NCBI GenBank assembly: GCA_030068075.1
Contig: CM057831.1
Coordinates: 7,267,464 to 7,331,463, forward strand
DNA: 64,000 nucleotides
Direction: 5' to 3'
Source of the DNA: Paguma larvata
Taxonomy: Eukaryota > Chordata > Mammalia > Carnivora > Viverridae
Shown piece after piece: positions 62,346 through 64,000 of the stretch (the stretch's first letter is position 1; the number at the start of each line of letters is the position of its first letter). The notes under the pieces are model-generated. The model was not told the origin of the DNA, ran no database searches, and saw only the letters and a list, made by a program, of their open reading frames with translations. The position numbers and the translations under genes were made by a program.

Positions 62346-62512
62346 ATCCACAACAAAGCAGATCAGAAGTGGCCATACTGGGCAGCTCTGACTTGTTCCC
62401 ATTGTTAATTTCATATTTCCCCATGTTTGAGTAAATGTATAATGTTTGGTGTAGGATATTTGCTGATTTTAGTGCTTTCATGAGATTAAGGAAGCTCTCT
62501 TCTCAGAAGAAG
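62346..62512 (-). mobile_element. Inverted 5' segment of a twin-primed L1
   Basis: Antisense ORF2: reverse complement reads 'agagagcttccttaatctca', 'aatcagcaaatatcctacac' and 'tgggaacaagtcagagctgc', which is the RT region just upstream (in L1 sense order) of what follows on the plus strand at 62,513. Adjacent opposite-strand halves of one ORF2 are the signature of twin priming. Confidence 0.65.
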
Positions 62513-64000
62513 TAAAACTGTCACTATCTGCAGATGACAAGATACTATACAGAGAAAACCCTAAAAACTCCACAAAAAACGATAAGAACCAATAAATGAA
62601 CTCAGTAAAGTTTCACAATATAAAATTATATATGGAAATCTGTTGAAGTAGCAGAAAAAGAAATTGAAGCCATTTCATTTACAGTTGCATCAAAAAGAAT
62701 AAAATGCCTAGGAATGAATTTACTCAACGAGGTTAAAGACCTGTATGAAACTGATGAAAGAAATTGAAGATGACATACCATGCTCATAGATTGGAAAACT
62801 TAATATTAAAATGTACGTACTACCTAAAACATTTTACAGATTCAATGCAGTTCCTATCAAAGCACCCATAGTACTCTTCACAGAACTAGAACAAATAATG
62901 GTGGAATTTTTATGGAACCACAGAAGACACTGAGTAGCCAAAACAATCTTGAGAGAGAACAACAAAGCTTGAGGTATCATGATCCCAGATTCAATCAACA
63001 CTATAATGGTATAGTCACCAAAAGAGTATGGTACTGACACAAAAATAGATACACAGATCAATGGAACAGAAGGCCCAGAAACAAACCCACTCTTACATGG
63101 TCAGTTTATCTATGACAAAGGAGGTGAGAATTTACAATGAGAAAAAGACATCTCTTCGATAACTGGAGAGCTACAAGCAAAAGAATGACACTGGGCCACT
63201 TTCTTATAGCATATGTAAAATAAAGTCCAAATGGATTAACAACACACCCGGACCCATAAAACAGAAAACATAGGCATTAATCTCTTGGACATTGGCCTTA
63301 GCAACATTTTTCTAGAGATGTCTTCCAAGCAAGGGAAACAAAAGCAAAACTAAACAAAATACAAAACTTTTTCACATTGAAGGAAACCATCGACACAAAA
63401 AAATGTCAGCCTACTGGATGTAAGAAGACATTTGCAAATGATAGCTCTAATAAGGAGTTAATATACAAAACATATAAAAATCTCTTAAAACACCAACCCT
63501 CGTCCAATAATCTTATAAAAAATGAGCAGAGGACATGAATAGACATTTTCTCCAAAGAAGACATACAGATGCTCAACAGACACATGAAAAAATACTCGAC
63601 ATCACTAATCATGAGGAAGATGCATACCCAAACCACAATGAGATATCACCTTACAGCTGTCAGAACTGCTAGTATCGACAAGAAATAACGAGTGTTGGAG
63701 AGCGGGTGGAGAAAAGAGAAACATCATGCACTGTTGGCGGGAATGTAAACTGGTGCGGCCACTCTACAGAAACAGTGTGGAGGTTCCTCAAAAATTAGAA
63801 ATTAAAATATCACATGATCCAGTAATTCTGTTACTGGGTAGCAGAACTTCATGAAAATAAAAACACTATTTCAAAATGATATATGTGCCTCTACGTTTAC
63901 TGTAGCATTATTTCCAATAGCCAAAATATGGAAGCAACTACAGCATCCACTGATAGATGAATGGATAAAGATGATGTGATACAGATATACACAATGGAAT
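62513..64000 (+). mobile_element. L1 ORF2 (RT to C-terminus), runs off right edge
   Basis: Begins 'agaagtaaaactgtcactat' followed by a FADD-like ctgcagatgac (62,528-62,539, first residue changed), then 'cctaggaatgaatttactca', 'gaatttttatggaaccacag', the C-terminal 'gcactgttggcgggaatgta' (63,729) and 'atgaatggataaagatgatg' at the edge. Many stops. Its 3' end lies outside the window. Confidence 0.92.

Overview
The window is nuclear DNA of a carnivore, almost certainly a cat (Felidae). The key evidence is about 22 copies, on both strands, of the tRNA-Lys-derived CanSINE in its feline form: a head with ggggcgcctgggtggctcag, a B box gagttcgagccccg, a CT-rich body and an aaaaataaa tail. These sit among LINE-1 elements whose 3' ends are of carnivore type. 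No host gene, exon, tRNA, rRNA, CRISPR array or bacterial feature can be supported. The longest ORFs are decayed L1 ORF2 pieces, and nothing else looks protein coding. It is a repeat-dense stretch, either intergenic or inside a large intron.

Layout. 1-1415: 5'UTR of a minus-strand L1 that runs off the left edge, holding an 81-bp L1 3'-end insertion with a perfect 15-bp target-site duplication (TSD). 1.4-10.5 kb: mostly old or unassigned sequence with ancient DNA-transposon, LTR and L2 remnants, one SINE and one clean 346-bp L1 insertion. 10.7-22 kb: a minus-strand L1/HAL1-like element missing most of ORF2, then head-to-head with it an old plus-strand L1, into whose ORF1-ORF2 spacer a younger 4.4-kb L1 has jumped. 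22-30.8 kb: SINE-rich mosaic of L1 pieces. 30.8-37.4 kb: a near full-length but dead plus-strand L1, itself hit by two SINEs and two short L1 ends. 37.4-41.65 kb: very old L1M/L1ME pieces. 41.65-44.4 kb: the largest stretch without clear repeats apart from an L2 trace and two nested SINEs.

44.4-61.9 kb: two degraded endogenous-retrovirus-like copies of the same family facing each other, plus strand from 44.4 kb and minus strand from 61.9 kb, with matching blocks in inverted collinear order. The plus copy is split by a minus-strand L1 at 49.4-54.2 kb, which itself contains a younger L1 3' end. The outer LTR at 61,528-61,890 has TATA, polyadenylation signal and a tRNA-Leu-like primer-binding site. 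62.1-64 kb: an old L1 3'UTR, then an L1 whose 5' segment is inverted (twin-priming pattern), running off the right edge.

All elements are inactive by sequence: stops and frameshifts break every ORF examined. The window is best read as a layered insertion record, in which TSDs and nesting give relative ages. I did not find a new coding system. The most notable structures are the inverted ERV pair, the nested SINE/SINE and L1/L1 insertions, the twin-primed L1, and the head-to-head L1 5' ends.
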